The notes: generated by a model not told the origin, from the sequence alone. A stretch of DNA of 64,000 bases from Oceanococcus sp. HetDA_MAG_MS8 (GCA_019192445.1 JAHCMK010000002.1:496001-560000), one strand, 5' to 3'; shown: positions 8,267-17,462, numbered from the stretch's first letter. Made by a program: numbers and translations.

Positions 8267-10306
8267 ATGTCCGCGCCCCTGCTTATCGAAATCGGCTGCG
8301 AAGATCTTCCTGCCCGCTACCAACAGCCCTTAGCCACAGCTCTTGCCGATAGCATTAGCCAAGGTCTTGATAAAGCGAATGTTCCACGTGGATCAGCACG
8401 TTGGTTCGCCACGCCACGGCGGCTGGCCGTATGCGTTGACGAGACGGCCGCGCAGCAGCCAACACAACACATCAAACGCCAAGGCCCTGCGCTCAGCGCT
8501 GCACTCAAAGATGGGCAGCCCACGCCCGCCGGGCTGGGCTTTGCCCGTTCTTGCGGCGTGGATTTTGACGACCTGGAGCAGATAGAGACGCCGAAGGGCA
8601 CCTATCTGATGTACGTCGCTGAGCAAGCCGGCAAAGCGCTGCAAGACTTGCTGCCTGAGTTATTTGCCCAGGCCCTCAAAGCCATGGACCAAAAAGCTCC
8701 AAAGCGCATGCGCTGGGGCTCGGGCAGCGCCACTTTTGTACGCCCGGTGCAGTGGCTAGTCGCCCTGCATGGGAGCAGCCCGGTTGCTTTGGAAGCGTTT
8801 GGTTTACAAAGCAGCAACCGCAGCTTCGGCCACCGTTTCCATGCGCCCGAGGCCGTGCCTTTAAGCCACGCCGCAGATTACGAGCAAACCCTGCGCGAGG
8901 CCAAAGTCTGGGCGGACTTTGACACCCGCCGCGCCGCTATTGAAGAGCAAGTACAAGCTGCAGCTGCCGATATCGGTGGCGAAGTCGTCATTGAGGCCGA
9001 GCTTCTGGATGAGGTTACGGCGCTCGTCGAATGGCCCAGCACCATTCACGGCCGCTTTGATGAGAGGTTTTTAGCCGTGCCTGATGAGGCTGTAGTGCTG
9101 ACCATTCAGGAGCATCAACGCTATTTCCCGGTGTTCGATGCGGCCGGGGCATTGCTACCCGTCTTTATCACCGTGGCCAACATTGAGTCGCGCGACCCTA
9201 GTCAAGTGATTGCCGGCAACGAACGCGTTGTCCGCCCCCGCCTCGAGGATGCTCTGTTCTTTTGGGAACAGGATCGAAAGCGACCTTTGGCGGAGCGGTT
9301 GGACGATTTGGCCCGCGTCACTTGGGCTAAAGGCCTGGGCGACCTCAAAGCCAAGGCCGAGCGTATCGCACACCTGGCCGCTCACTTGGCGGAACCCTTT
9401 GGCGCCGACCCCGCTGCGGCACGCCAAGCCGGGCTCTTAGCCAAGTGTGACTTAACCACTCAATGCGTATTCGAGATGCCCGAACTCCAGGGCATTATGG
9501 GTGGGCACCTGCTGCGCGCCGAAGGCAGCGCAGAGGCCGTGGCTACAGCGGTCGCCGAGCACTACCAACCTCTGGGCCCGCAAGCCGCAGTCCCGGAATC
9601 TACATTGGGCCGGGTGGTTGCGGCGGCTGACAAACTAGATACCCTGGCAGGATATTTCTCCATCGATGCCATTCCCACGGCCAGTAAAGACCCCTACGGT
9701 CTGCGTCGGGCCGCACTGGGCCTACTACGCATTCTGCTGGAATCTGGCGCCGCACTGAGCTGGGAGGAGCTGCTGGATGCCGCTAGCTTCAGCCTCAGCC
9801 CCGCTCAAGCCCAAAGCCTGCGGGAGTTCTTGCAGGACCGCCTACGTGGCGTACTGGCAGACCAAGGTGCCCCCGCTGCGGTGGTGGCTGGAATTTTGGA
9901 CCAAGCCCTAGGCCCTGTCGACGCTCAGGCGCGCGGAGCCGCTGTCACCAGCTTTATCGACAGCGAGGCTGGCGACGCACTGGTGCAGAGCTCCAAGCGG
10001 GTGCGCAACATTCTGCGTAGCGCGCAGGAGGCCGACCGCAACGCCACGCTGAGCGAAGCCGACTGTGTAGAGCCGGCCGAGCAGGCTTTGTTCCAAGCGC
10101 TGCAAAGCCTGGATGACAACCACACAAACTACGCCCAAAGCCTGACTCAGCTCGCCACCTTGCAGGCCCCCATTGCCGGCTTTTTTGAGTCGGTCATGGT
10201 GCAGGTCGATGATCAGCGCCTGCGGCGTAATCGCCTGGCATTGTTGGAGGCCTTCGACACAGCCTGCAATCGCATTGCCGACTTTGAGCGTATTGCAGGC
10301 GGCTAG
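8267..10306 (+). CDS. glyS: Glycine--tRNA ligase beta subunit
   Basis: A 679-residue tRNA-recognition subunit that pairs with GlyQ to charge tRNA-Gly. The ATG directly follows the glyQ TAA with no spacer, so the two are translationally coupled. Recognisable blocks include LLIEIGCEDLPARYQQPL at the N-terminus, KRMRWG, the HD-like segment LAKCDLTTQCVFEMPELQG, SKDPYGLRRAALG and a C-terminal anticodon-binding region with FFESVMVQVDDQRLRRNRLALL. The length fits the family (about 690). Confidence 0.97.
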   Translation: MSAPLLIEIGCEDLPARYQQPLATALADSISQGLDKANVPRGSARWFATPRRLAVCVDETAAQQPTQHIKRQGPALSAALKDGQPTPAGLGFARSCGVDFDDLEQIETPKGTYLMYVAEQAGKALQDLLPELFAQALKAMDQKAPKRMRWGSGSATFVRPVQWLVALHGSSPVALEAFGLQSSNRSFGHRFHAPEAVPLSHAADYEQTLREAKVWADFDTRRAAIEEQVQAAAADIGGEVVIEAELLDEVTALVEWPSTIHGRFDERFLAVPDEAVVLTIQEHQRYFPVFDAAGALLPVFITVANIESRDPSQVIAGNERVVRPRLEDALFFWEQDRKRPLAERLDDLARVTWAKGLGDLKAKAERIAHLAAHLAEPFGADPAAARQAGLLAKCDLTTQCVFEMPELQGIMGGHLLRAEGSAEAVATAVAEHYQPLGPQAAVPESTLGRVVAAADKLDTLAGYFSIDAIPTASKDPYGLRRAALGLLRILLESGAALSWEELLDAASFSLSPAQAQSLREFLQDRLRGVLADQGAPAAVVAGILDQALGPVDAQARGAAVTSFIDSEAGDALVQSSKRVRNILRSAQEADRNATLSEADCVEPAEQALFQALQSLDDNHTNYAQSLTQLATLQAPIAGFFESVMVQVDDQRLRRNRLALLEAFDTACNRIADFERIAGG

Positions 10307-10322
10307 GTCGCGCCGGCTACCC

Positions 10323-11159
10323 ATGTCTGGCTGGATGTTGCGATTGCGCCGCCTCGTGTGCATGTCGGGCTTGCTATGGCTCTGCACCAGCGCGGCTCTG
10401 GCCAAGGAGGACTGCGCCAAGCCTACCTCCATGGGCTGGGCGGTTGCCGACATCCGGGAGCTCCCAGCCGAGCTTTACGTACAAGGCTTTGCGATCCGCG
10501 GCGGGCGTTGGTATCTCAGCGGAGGTGGCTATGGCCAATCCCAAGTGCAGGTGTTACCCGCACCCGGACAGCCCTGGCGCAGCCTCAAGCAGTCCTTGCA
10601 TCCACGGCTCTTCGCCGAGGGGCTAGGGCTCTATGAGGACAGCTTATGGCTGCTCACCTGGCGGGCTGGCCGTGTGTTGGTGCTCGACGCCAACACCCTG
10701 GAATTGCAGCATCAACACCGCTATTCCGGCCAGGGCTGGGGCTTAGACTGGGATCCAGACGAGCAAGCATGGGTGATGAGCGACGGCAGCAATACTCTTC
10801 GCTGGAGATCCGCCGCCGACTTCTCTGTGCGCAAAGAGCTCAAGGTGTTCAACCAACGCAGGCCTGTCACCCGGCTGAACGAGCTAGAACACACGGCGCA
10901 AGGGCTTTGGGCCAACCAATGGCAGGAAGACCAGCTGCTGTTGATTGATACCAACACCGGCTGCGTGCGCTCGCGTCTGGATCTAAGCACTTTATGGCCG
11001 TCCGCCGAACGCCCACCGCGCGCCGAGGTACTCAATGGCATCGCCCTCGATCGCTCTTCTGGCCTGCTGTGGGTCACCGGGAAGTTCTGGGGGCGCGCCT
11101 TCGGACTCAACCTGACACAGCCGAGCAGCCCCGAGCCGGATGGGATTTCACGCAAATGA
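10323..11159 (+). CDS. Glutaminyl-peptide cyclotransferase, secreted
   Basis: A 278-residue protein of the plant/bacterial-type glutamine cyclotransferase family (five-bladed beta-propeller), which converts N-terminal Gln to pyroglutamate. Starting at the ATG at 10323, it has a signal peptide (RLRR then a hydrophobic stretch ending ALA). Propeller-like repeats follow, with GLGLYEDSLWLLTWRAGRVLVLD, RLNELEHTAQGLWANQWQED and VLNGIALDRSSGLLWVTGKFW, which are the family's hallmarks. The longer frame from 10173 would overlap glyS by 130 bp and lose the signal peptide at the N-terminus. It sits 16 bp after glyS, probably co-transcribed; the functional link is unclear. Confidence 0.9.
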   Translation: MSGWMLRLRRLVCMSGLLWLCTSAALAKEDCAKPTSMGWAVADIRELPAELYVQGFAIRGGRWYLSGGGYGQSQVQVLPAPGQPWRSLKQSLHPRLFAEGLGLYEDSLWLLTWRAGRVLVLDANTLELQHQHRYSGQGWGLDWDPDEQAWVMSDGSNTLRWRSAADFSVRKELKVFNQRRPVTRLNELEHTAQGLWANQWQEDQLLLIDTNTGCVRSRLDLSTLWPSAERPPRAEVLNGIALDRSSGLLWVTGKFWGRAFGLNLTQPSSPEPDGISRK

Positions 11160-11219
11160 CCCACAAAACGTGTACCGTTCGCCGGCGGCAATAGATATGC
11201 ACACGGGACCCTCATTTCT

Positions 11220-12395
11220 ATGACCAATCTTTCCGGATCCGAGGTCGCGGACGCGACCCCTAACCGGTCGGCCGGAACCTGGCTACAGGTTGCGGTCTTT
11301 ATTTATCTGTTGCTGGTTGCCGTAGCCATGATTGGAAGCGGCTTCAAAACCGCGGCCGGCGACGAAGCTGAGTCCCTCTTCGCTTTTGCCACCAACCCCT
11401 TTTTGGCGCTGCTTATTGGGGCCTTGGCGACGGCATTGATCCAATCCTCCTCCACCGTGACCTCGATCATCGTGGGCTTGGTGGCGGGCGGCATGCCGGT
11501 GAGTATTGCCATCCCCATGGTCATGGGCGCCAATATCGGCACCACTATCACCAACACCATTGTGAGCCTGGGCCACATTGGGAACAAAGACGAGTTTAGG
11601 CGCGCGTTTTCCGCGGCTACGGTGCACGACTTTTTCAATGTGTTTGCGGTGGTGATCTTCCTGCCATTGGAGATCATGACGGGCTTTTTAGAGACCGCGG
11701 CCTCTAGCCTGCTTGGGCTGTTCATGAGTGACGCCGATCTGTCGATCAAGGGCCTGAACTTCATGAAGCCCCTCACCAAGCCCGGCGTGACCCTCGCTAA
11801 AGACCTGCTGCACGGCATGGGTGCGAATGACCTGATCACCGGCGTGGTGATGATTGTGGCCGGCGTGGGCTTGATCTTGTACGCGGTCATCCGCGTTGGC
11901 CAACTCTTACGCCGCGCCCTGGTCGGGCGTGCCAAGCAGATTCTGCACTCGGCTATTGGTGGTGGCCCCCTGTCTGGCATTGGCTCGGGCATGCTGGTGA
12001 CGGTATTGGTGCAGAGCTCCTCCACCACCACCAGCTTAATGGTGCCCTTGGCCGGCTCGGGCGTATTCCAGACCCGCGATATTTACCCCTTTACGCTGGG
12101 CGCCAACATCGGCACCACCATCACCGCCTTGCTGGCAGCCACGGCAGTAGTTGGCGACCAAGCTGCAGCGGCCATGCAAATTGCGCTGGTGCACCTGATC
12201 TACAACAGTTTAGCGGTAGCTATGCTGTACCTTGGCCCTACTGCCCTGCGGCTACGCCAGGTGGCCGAGTTTCCCGTCCGCTGCTCTTATTGGCTGGCCG
12301 ACTTGGCAACTCAGCACAAGTCTTTGGCCTTGGCCTATGTGTTGGGTTTGTTCTTCGTGCTACCCGGCGTCATGGTGTTTGTGTTTGGCGGCTAA
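11220..12395 (+). CDS. Na+/phosphate symporter (Na/Pi-cotransporter II family)
   Basis: A 391-residue inner-membrane protein with about eight hydrophobic segments. It has the internal duplication that defines this family, each half bearing a QSSST motif (ALIQSSSTVTSIIVGL and VLVQSSSTTTSLMVPL) followed by GANIGTT. It is NptA-like and lacks the long PhoU tail found in YjbB-type proteins. The small coiled-coil gene 15 bp downstream could be an accessory partner. No Pho box is evident upstream. The substrate is inferred from the family. Confidence 0.9.
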   Translation: MTNLSGSEVADATPNRSAGTWLQVAVFIYLLLVAVAMIGSGFKTAAGDEAESLFAFATNPFLALLIGALATALIQSSSTVTSIIVGLVAGGMPVSIAIPMVMGANIGTTITNTIVSLGHIGNKDEFRRAFSAATVHDFFNVFAVVIFLPLEIMTGFLETAASSLLGLFMSDADLSIKGLNFMKPLTKPGVTLAKDLLHGMGANDLITGVVMIVAGVGLILYAVIRVGQLLRRALVGRAKQILHSAIGGGPLSGIGSGMLVTVLVQSSSTTTSLMVPLAGSGVFQTRDIYPFTLGANIGTTITALLAATAVVGDQAAAAMQIALVHLIYNSLAVAMLYLGPTALRLRQVAEFPVRCSYWLADLATQHKSLALAYVLGLFFVLPGVMVFVFGG

Positions 12396-12410
12396 TAGGA
12401 GGCCCAAGCA

Positions 12411-12695
12411 ATGACAAAGCAGGATTATTTGGGCGACCTTGAGAGCCGTATTGCAGCGGCCAAATCCACTTTGGCCGAGCTTGAGGCCCAACGCGCCGAA
12501 CTCAGCGCCCAACAGCAGCATGCCGCCATTGACCAGCTCGAATCCAGCATTACCTCCACAGAGCACCAAATCGAAGACCTGAAACGGGCCGGAGAAGGGG
12601 CTTGGCAAGACATACGTCAAACCATCGAAGCTCTGTGGGATGAGCTGGATGAGTGGGTCCGCGACCACCTGCAGCGCAAGCAGAACAACGAATAG
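12411..12695 (+). CDS. Small coiled-coil protein of unknown function
   Basis: A 94-residue, highly charged protein with no signal peptide or membrane segment. The sequence is almost entirely predicted helix: Ala/Glu/Gln heptads from about residue 8 to 60 (LESRIAAAKSTLAELEAQRAEL), then a Trp-containing amphipathic tail (IEALWDELDEWVRDHLQ). A strong AGGAGG ribosome site precedes the ATG and it starts 15 bp after the phosphate symporter, so it is a real gene in that operon. No named family is recognised. A cytosolic stress or scaffold protein is possible. Confidence 0.8.
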   Translation: MTKQDYLGDLESRIAAAKSTLAELEAQRAELSAQQQHAAIDQLESSITSTEHQIEDLKRAGEGAWQDIRQTIEALWDELDEWVRDHLQRKQNNE

Positions 12696-12734
12696 GCTTT
12701 GGCAGACACACGGCCTTCAATGCCGCAGCCTCAC

Positions 12735-13139
12735 TTACTCCGTTGGCGGATATCGGTCGAAAACTGGTAGCTCATGCGCATTTTCCATCCAGCTGATTCT
12801 CTCGGCGACCTGAATGTGCGCCCTTGCTGACAATGCGCCGGGATCATCGTAGGTCCCACTCTGGATATCGACAAGGCCGGGCAAGGTCTGAGCATTGGAA
12901 TAGAAAAGGCCCGTTCCGCAATCTGGGCAGAATTGTCTTCGCCCGTGTTCAGATGAGGCATACACTTTGGGCTTTCCCTGGGTAATGGTCAGGGCGGATT
13001 CGGCATACATCGTCCATCCCACCATTGGGGCGCCAGCATGACGCCGACAATCCGAACAGTGACATAAGGCGTGCGTGTATGGCTCGCCGATAACGGTGTA
13101 ACGAATGGCCCCGCAATGACAACCTTCATCAAGTTTCAT
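12735..13139 (-). CDS. GFA family zinc protein (glutathione-dependent formaldehyde-activating fold)
   Basis: A 134-residue protein with the complete GFA/CENP-V zinc ligand set: Cys7/Cys9 (GCHCG), Cys26/Cys28/Cys31 (CHCSDC) and Cys71/Cys74 (CPDCG). Founding members help glutathione react with formaldehyde, but most family proteins have unknown substrates. It overlaps the upstream cupin gene by ATGA, so the two are translationally coupled. No formaldehyde dehydrogenase gene is nearby, so a formaldehyde role is not supported by context. Confidence 0.9.
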   Translation of the reverse strand: MKLDEGCHCGAIRYTVIGEPYTHALCHCSDCRRHAGAPMVGWTMYAESALTITQGKPKVYASSEHGRRQFCPDCGTGLFYSNAQTLPGLVDIQSGTYDDPGALSARAHIQVAERISWMENAHELPVFDRYPPTE

Positions 13140-13546
13140 AAATCATCTCTTTGTCGGTGACGGGTTCCACGACCTGCGGTAATAAACAACGCGGTCGCCT
13201 TATCCGGCACATCAGCCGTATGCCAGGTTCCCCGTGGGTTAATGACATACTCTCCTGGCCCAATGGCCACAAGGTCGGTGGAGTTATCGGCGTGTTCCTG
13301 GTAGATCGTCATATTGCCGGCAATGCACAGCACGACTTCTTCGCCTTCAGGGTGCATTTCCCAAGTGTCCCAATCTTCCGAAAATTCGTAAATCGACACA
13401 ATGCGAGCGTCTGCGCCGTCATCCGCGTGTCGCTGAAGATAGGCTTCATACCATTCCATCCCGCTAAACTCTGGCTCAGGCAAGGCTGTTGCGCCCAGCC
13501 CCAGGTGGATAGGAAAACGGCGAAGATCAATTGGGTCTGACATCAA
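13136..13546 (-). CDS. Small cupin-domain protein
   Basis: A 136-residue single-domain cupin. Motif 1-like residues lie in the middle (WEMHPEGEEVVLCIAGNMTIYQE) and motif 2-like PGEYVINPRGTWHTADV follows, with His/Glu ligands for a metal. The domain is shared by dioxygenases, isomerases and sugar-binding regulators, so no reaction can be named. It begins at tandem ATG codons (13546 or 13543) and ends in an ATGA overlap with the GFA gene; the pair likely works in one small pathway. Confidence 0.85.
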   Translation of the reverse strand: MMSDPIDLRRFPIHLGLGATALPEPEFSGMEWYEAYLQRHADDGADARIVSIYEFSEDWDTWEMHPEGEEVVLCIAGNMTIYQEHADNSTDLVAIGPGEYVINPRGTWHTADVPDKATALFITAGRGTRHRQRDDL

Positions 13547-13593
13547 TGCCCTCCAATATTAGCCTCTGGCGATCAGACAGCTCTCGCGCTCAC

Positions 13594-14220
13594 TCATCGT
13601 TCCAAAGCGCCCTTTCCGGCCAAAATATGGTCGCGAAATTTGGCAATCCTAGCGACTCGAGTTTGGGGCTTCTTAGCGGAATTGAGATTGAACAAATAGC
13701 TTTTCTGGCGTCCCGGCGTCAGCTTGCGAAACCCTGCCGCTAGTTCAGGATCGGCAGCCAATGCCTCAGTGAGCTCGGTCGGCCACGCAACCGTAGCTTC
13801 GACATTCGGCGCTTTCAGGCCTTTTTCGGCATAGCCCATGGCCTCGCTAAGGTAGCTCCTAATCACATGGCCCAGTGCGGTGACCTGCCCGCTGGAGGTG
13901 AAACGAAACATATCGGGATACTGGGTATTCGGACCCTGCCTTTGCAGGATATTGTCATGGTCTTTCAGCAGGCCTGCGTTAAAGAAGCTCAAGCGGAAAT
14001 CTTCGCGAAAGGCACCGATCAAGACAATGTTGCGCCCAGCGTGCATGTAGCAGGGGTGTCCCCATTTCACCGTTTCGGACAAACCAACTTCTAGGCACAT
14101 CTGGCGAAGTTCGCCTAAGCCGCTGTTCCATTTTTTAGTGGAGCAGTCATCTGTCGCAAACCTCTCACAGCGGCCGCAGCCCTGGTCGAAGTACTCTTCG
14201 ATGCTCTTCACCATGGCCAT
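13594..14220 (-). CDS. YdeI/OmpD-associated family protein (DUF1801 + OmdA-type tail)
   Basis: A 208-residue protein with an N-terminal DUF1801-like domain (KSIEEYFDQG, ETVKWGHPCYMHAGRNIVLIGAF) and a C-terminal helical 'bacteriocin-protection' region. The tail is rich in Ala/Lys (LAAGFRKLTPGRQKSYLFNLNSAKKPQTRVARI). The ATG at 14220 follows GGAGGAGAG at proper spacing, which rules out the upstream start at 14262. Family members are linked by annotation to polymyxin or bacteriocin stress, but the biochemistry is unknown. Confidence 0.85.
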   Translation of the reverse strand: MAMVKSIEEYFDQGCGRCERFATDDCSTKKWNSGLGELRQMCLEVGLSETVKWGHPCYMHAGRNIVLIGAFREDFRLSFFNAGLLKDHDNILQRQGPNTQYPDMFRFTSSGQVTALGHVIRSYLSEAMGYAEKGLKAPNVEATVAWPTELTEALAADPELAAGFRKLTPGRQKSYLFNLNSAKKPQTRVARIAKFRDHILAGKGALER

Positions 14221-14356
14221 ACTGACTCTCCTCCATAGGGCTGTGCATAGGCCGTCGGCCACGGCCGATTTGGCGGCTCAAACTCGCCCCACACAGAGTA
14301 TTGCTATCTCCTAAAGGGTGGTTTTCAACGACGAGCACGAGGTATTGGCGGAAGAA

Positions 14357-14701
14357 CTACGCTTCGAGAAGCTTCTGGAAACCGCCATAAATAATGCGTT
14401 TGCCGTCAAATGGCATGTTCTGCGGCATATCTGGGTCATCCATGATATTTCCCCACCCGCTGTCGCGTGCCTCTTTGGACTCCCAAACGACCCAGGAAAA
14501 AACCACGGCTTCGTCAGGCTTGCGCATGACGGCAGAATTCAGCGAATTTAACTCGCCGTCCGGAACATCGTCACCCCAACACTCGACGACCGATAGTGCA
14601 CCGTGCTTCTTGAAAATTTCGGCGGCGATTTGCGCATGCTCTAGATAGGCTTGCTTATTGTTCACGGGTACTGCTGCCACGAAGCCATCGACATAACTCA
14701 T
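14357..14701 (-). CDS. DUF1428 family protein
   Basis: A 114-residue protein opening MSYVDGFVAAVPVNNKQAYLEHA, with VVECWGDDVPDG, the segment FSWVVWESKEARD and PFDGKRIIYGGF near the end, all characteristic of DUF1428. The fold is a dimeric alpha-beta barrel, often found with antibiotic- or signal-related small proteins; function unknown. A GAGGAGA ribosome site precedes the ATG. It forms a loose minus-strand group with the YdeI, cupin and GFA genes. Confidence 0.88.
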   Translation of the reverse strand: MSYVDGFVAAVPVNNKQAYLEHAQIAAEIFKKHGALSVVECWGDDVPDGELNSLNSAVMRKPDEAVVFSWVVWESKEARDSGWGNIMDDPDMPQNMPFDGKRIIYGGFQKLLEA

Positions 14702-14845
14702 CTCAATCTCCTCAACAGGTGTTATCCCTAAGATAAACCCAATACCGCGTCAGCACGAAGCCCACATCCTGAGAGTACAGCCATGCAGCCTCGTCAAACG
14801 ACTCGATACCAAGTCAGCTGCGCTAAACACAGCGGGCGCGACCAC

Positions 14846-14887
14846 AAAAAAAGCCGCAGCCACTTCGCATGGCTACGGCTTTTTTGA
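14846..14887. terminator. Bidirectional intrinsic terminator
   Basis: An 11-bp stem (AGCCGCAGCCA/TGGCTACGGCT, one mismatch) with a 7-nt loop is flanked by seven A on the left and six T on the right, so it works in either direction. Its likely job is to end the aldehyde dehydrogenase transcript (minus strand, stop at 14903). Confidence 0.85.
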
Positions 14888-14902
14888 TTGGCTTGGCCCG
14901 AC

Positions 14903-16351
14903 TTACTTCAGCGTGAGCTTGATGAAGTGAATGAGGCGCTTCACAAAGCTTGTGTAGGGCGGTGCCATAAGCAGGCTGGCCGAGAATTTGTTATCGACCA
15001 CGGTGCGCTCATGGGAGAAGGCTTTGAAACCCCATTTGCCGTGCGAGTTGCCGATGCCGGAGTTATTCACGCCGCCAAAGGGGGCATTCATATGCAGGTA
15101 TTGGTTGGTGCAGGTGTTGATGCAGGTCCCGCCGGCCGAGGTTTCACCAATAGTTTTGTCGACCACCCGGCGGTCATTGGCGTACACGTACAGGGCCAAG
15201 GGCTTGGGCTTGCCGTTGATGTAAGCGATGGCCTCATTCAAATCTTTGTAGGGCACCACGGGCAGCAGCGGCCCGAAGATTTCCTCATCCATCACCCGTG
15301 AGTCCATCGGCACCGAGTCCAAAATGGTGGGCGCAATGCTTTGGGTGTCTTCGCGAGTGGTGCCGCCACAAGCCGCCACCGCGCCCTTAGCACGCGCCTC
15401 AGCCAGCAGGCCGCTGACTCGCTCGTAGTGCCGGCCATTCACAATGCGGCAGTAGTCCGGGCTTTGGGTGGCGTCCTCACCATAGGTGGCTTTGAGGTGG
15501 TCCGCGCAGGCCTTGATGAAGCTGTCTTTAATGTCTTCATGCACCAGCACGTAATCAGGTGCAATACAGGTTTGGCCGGCATTAAGAAACTTGCCGAACA
15601 TAATGCCCTTGGCGGCGCGTTCCACATCAGCCGAGGCATCGACGATGGTGGGCGATTTACCACCTAGCTCCAAGGTCACCGAGGTCAGATTCTTGGCGGC
15701 CGCAGCCATGATGATCTTGCCCACAGCTGGGCTGCCGGTGAAAAAGATATGGTCGAAGGGCATTTCCAGCAGGGCGGTGGTTTCTTCCACGGCGCCCTCA
15801 ACCACTGCGACTTCACTTTCATCAAAGGTTGCGGCGATGAGTTCCCGCGTCACTTTGGATGTCGCAGGCGTGAGCTCAGAGGGCTTCAGAATGGCCGTGC
15901 AGCCAGCGGCAAGCGCCGACACCAAAGGCATCAGCGACAAGTTCACCGGGTAATTCCAGGGCGCAATAATCAGGCTGACACCCTTAGGCTCGTAGCGAAC
16001 GCGGGTCTTGGTGCCAAACATCAGCGCCGTCGGCCAAACTCGCTCACCTTTCATCCAGCGTTTGAGATGGGCCTTGGTGGATTTAATTTCCGCCAATATG
16101 GGAATCAGCTCACCAATATCCACCTCTGTTTCGGGCTTACCAAAGTCTTCAGCGCAGGCTTGTTTAATCTCGCCCTCGCGGGCCAGAACCGCGTCCCGCA
16201 GCCGATTCAGTCTTGCAATTCGCTCCTGGGCCGTGCTGGTTCGCCATTGCAAAGCCGTGCGCTGCTGCGCGGCAAAAATACGTTTCATGTCCGCAATGGC
16301 GGCGTTTTCGAAGCGGGGGTCCGCGCTAGGCGCGGGAGCGGCTGCACTCAT
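14903..16351 (-). CDS. Aldehyde dehydrogenase (class 3 / coniferyl-aldehyde type)
   Basis: A 482-residue NAD(P)+-dependent enzyme oxidising aldehydes to acids. The coenzyme-binding helix region is APWNYPVNL, the general base lies in LELGGKSP and the catalytic Cys is in NAGQTCIAPDYVL. This CIAPDYVLV ending and the short ~480-residue length indicate the class 3 / coniferyl-aldehyde group rather than class 1/2. A hydrophobic-basic C-terminal tail (FVKRLIHFIKLTLK) may tether it to the membrane, as in fatty aldehyde dehydrogenases. A substrate from alkane or lignin breakdown would fit the genome's lipid-handling genes but is inference. Confidence 0.92.
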   Translation of the reverse strand: MSAAAPAPSADPRFENAAIADMKRIFAAQQRTALQWRTSTAQERIARLNRLRDAVLAREGEIKQACAEDFGKPETEVDIGELIPILAEIKSTKAHLKRWMKGERVWPTALMFGTKTRVRYEPKGVSLIIAPWNYPVNLSLMPLVSALAAGCTAILKPSELTPATSKVTRELIAATFDESEVAVVEGAVEETTALLEMPFDHIFFTGSPAVGKIIMAAAAKNLTSVTLELGGKSPTIVDASADVERAAKGIMFGKFLNAGQTCIAPDYVLVHEDIKDSFIKACADHLKATYGEDATQSPDYCRIVNGRHYERVSGLLAEARAKGAVAACGGTTREDTQSIAPTILDSVPMDSRVMDEEIFGPLLPVVPYKDLNEAIAYINGKPKPLALYVYANDRRVVDKTIGETSAGGTCINTCTNQYLHMNAPFGGVNNSGIGNSHGKWGFKAFSHERTVVDNKFSASLLMAPPYTSFVKRLIHFIKLTLK

Positions 16352-16469
16352 TTGTAGTCCTCATGTACGGGCGTGTGCGAGGTGTCTCCTCAAAATGACA
16401 CGTCCGGTCTAATGTATTTCTCCACTGTAAGGAAAATTGCGCGAGCCGTCATCGCGCCAGCGTCCGAGC

Positions 16470-17462
16470 TTATGTCGCGTGAGCCGTGCACAGCACCACA
16501 GCGCGTCCGTCATGCGTCCCGGCAAGCATGGCTTCGCACACCGGCATGATCTCGGCTAAGGGGACTTGGTGGCGCAACCACAGGCTGTGATCTAGCTGCC
16601 AATCCCCGAAAATCTTCTCCCAAATTTGTCGGCGCGGCGCCATGGGCCATTCCACCGAATGCACGCCCAGCAGGTTTACGCCGCGCAAAATAAAGGGCAG
16701 AACCGTCGCCGGTAGTTTGGCCGACCCGGCCAGCCCAATACTGGCCACATTGCCCCACAAATTGGTTTGGGCAATGAGCTGGGCCAGCAGCGCACCGCCC
16801 ACGTTGTCGATCACACCACCCCACTGGGTTTTCTGCAGTGGCGGGGCCTGCTCGTCGACGTCGGCAGCGTGAATATCCACCGCCCCAAGCTGCTTCAAGT
16901 AATCCGCATGGTCGGCGCCGCGACGGGTAACAGCCACAGGCGCAAACCCCAGCTTCGCCAACAAGGCAATGGCGATAGAGCCCACACCCCCGGTAGCGCC
17001 GGTAACGGCAATAGGCCCCATATCTGGCCGCTGCCCATTGTCGAGCATGCGCTGCACAGCCAGCGCCGCCGTGAAACCGGCTGTGCCCCAGGCCATGGCC
17101 TGCACACTGGATACGCCTTGCGGCCGAGCAATGACATTCTCGGCAGCCATCACCACTTCGGTGGCCAGCCCACCATCGACCTGCTCACCCAGAAAACAGC
17201 CTGTGGCCAACACCGGCGCGCCCACCGACCATTGCGGGCTGGAAGACTCGATAACCTCTCCCGCAAGGTCAATACCTGCGACGCAGGGGAAGCGACGCAT
17301 GATGCGCCCCTTGCCGGTCACAGCCAGGGCGTCCTTGTAGTTCAGGCTTGAGGCCTCAATGCGAATGCGAACCTGATCTTCCGTCAGGGGCAGGGGTGCC
17401 TTTTGTACCCATTGCGCAGGGGAATCTTTGGCCTCAACTTGCCACGCGAATATGCTGCTCAT
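16470..17462 (-). CDS. YhdH/AcuI-type NADPH-dependent reductase (acrylyl-CoA reductase family)
   Basis: A 330-residue medium-chain dehydrogenase/reductase without structural zinc. It has LNYKDALAVTGKG and PCVAGIDLAGEV near the N-terminus, WGTAGFTAALAVQRM, the dinucleotide-binding VTGATGGVGSIAIALLAKLG, and LLGVHSVEWPM near the C-terminus. These are the marks of the YhdH/AcuI group, whose proven activity is reduction of acryloyl-CoA to propionyl-CoA; many members are annotated as quinone oxidoreductases. The start has a GGAGGAGA ribosome site. It stands alone, with no DMSP-lyase or dddA gene nearby, so a DMSP role is not indicated. Confidence 0.88.
   Translation of the reverse strand: MSSIFAWQVEAKDSPAQWVQKAPLPLTEDQVRIRIEASSLNYKDALAVTGKGRIMRRFPCVAGIDLAGEVIESSSPQWSVGAPVLATGCFLGEQVDGGLATEVVMAAENVIARPQGVSSVQAMAWGTAGFTAALAVQRMLDNGQRPDMGPIAVTGATGGVGSIAIALLAKLGFAPVAVTRRGADHADYLKQLGAVDIHAADVDEQAPPLQKTQWGGVIDNVGGALLAQLIAQTNLWGNVASIGLAGSAKLPATVLPFILRGVNLLGVHSVEWPMAPRRQIWEKIFGDWQLDHSLWLRHQVPLAEIMPVCEAMLAGTHDGRAVVLCTAHAT

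Noticed and set aside
12735-14701. Integron gene-cassette array
   Set aside because: The gene families would fit, but no attC-like sites with paired RYYYAAC/GTTRRRY boxes and no integrase were seen.
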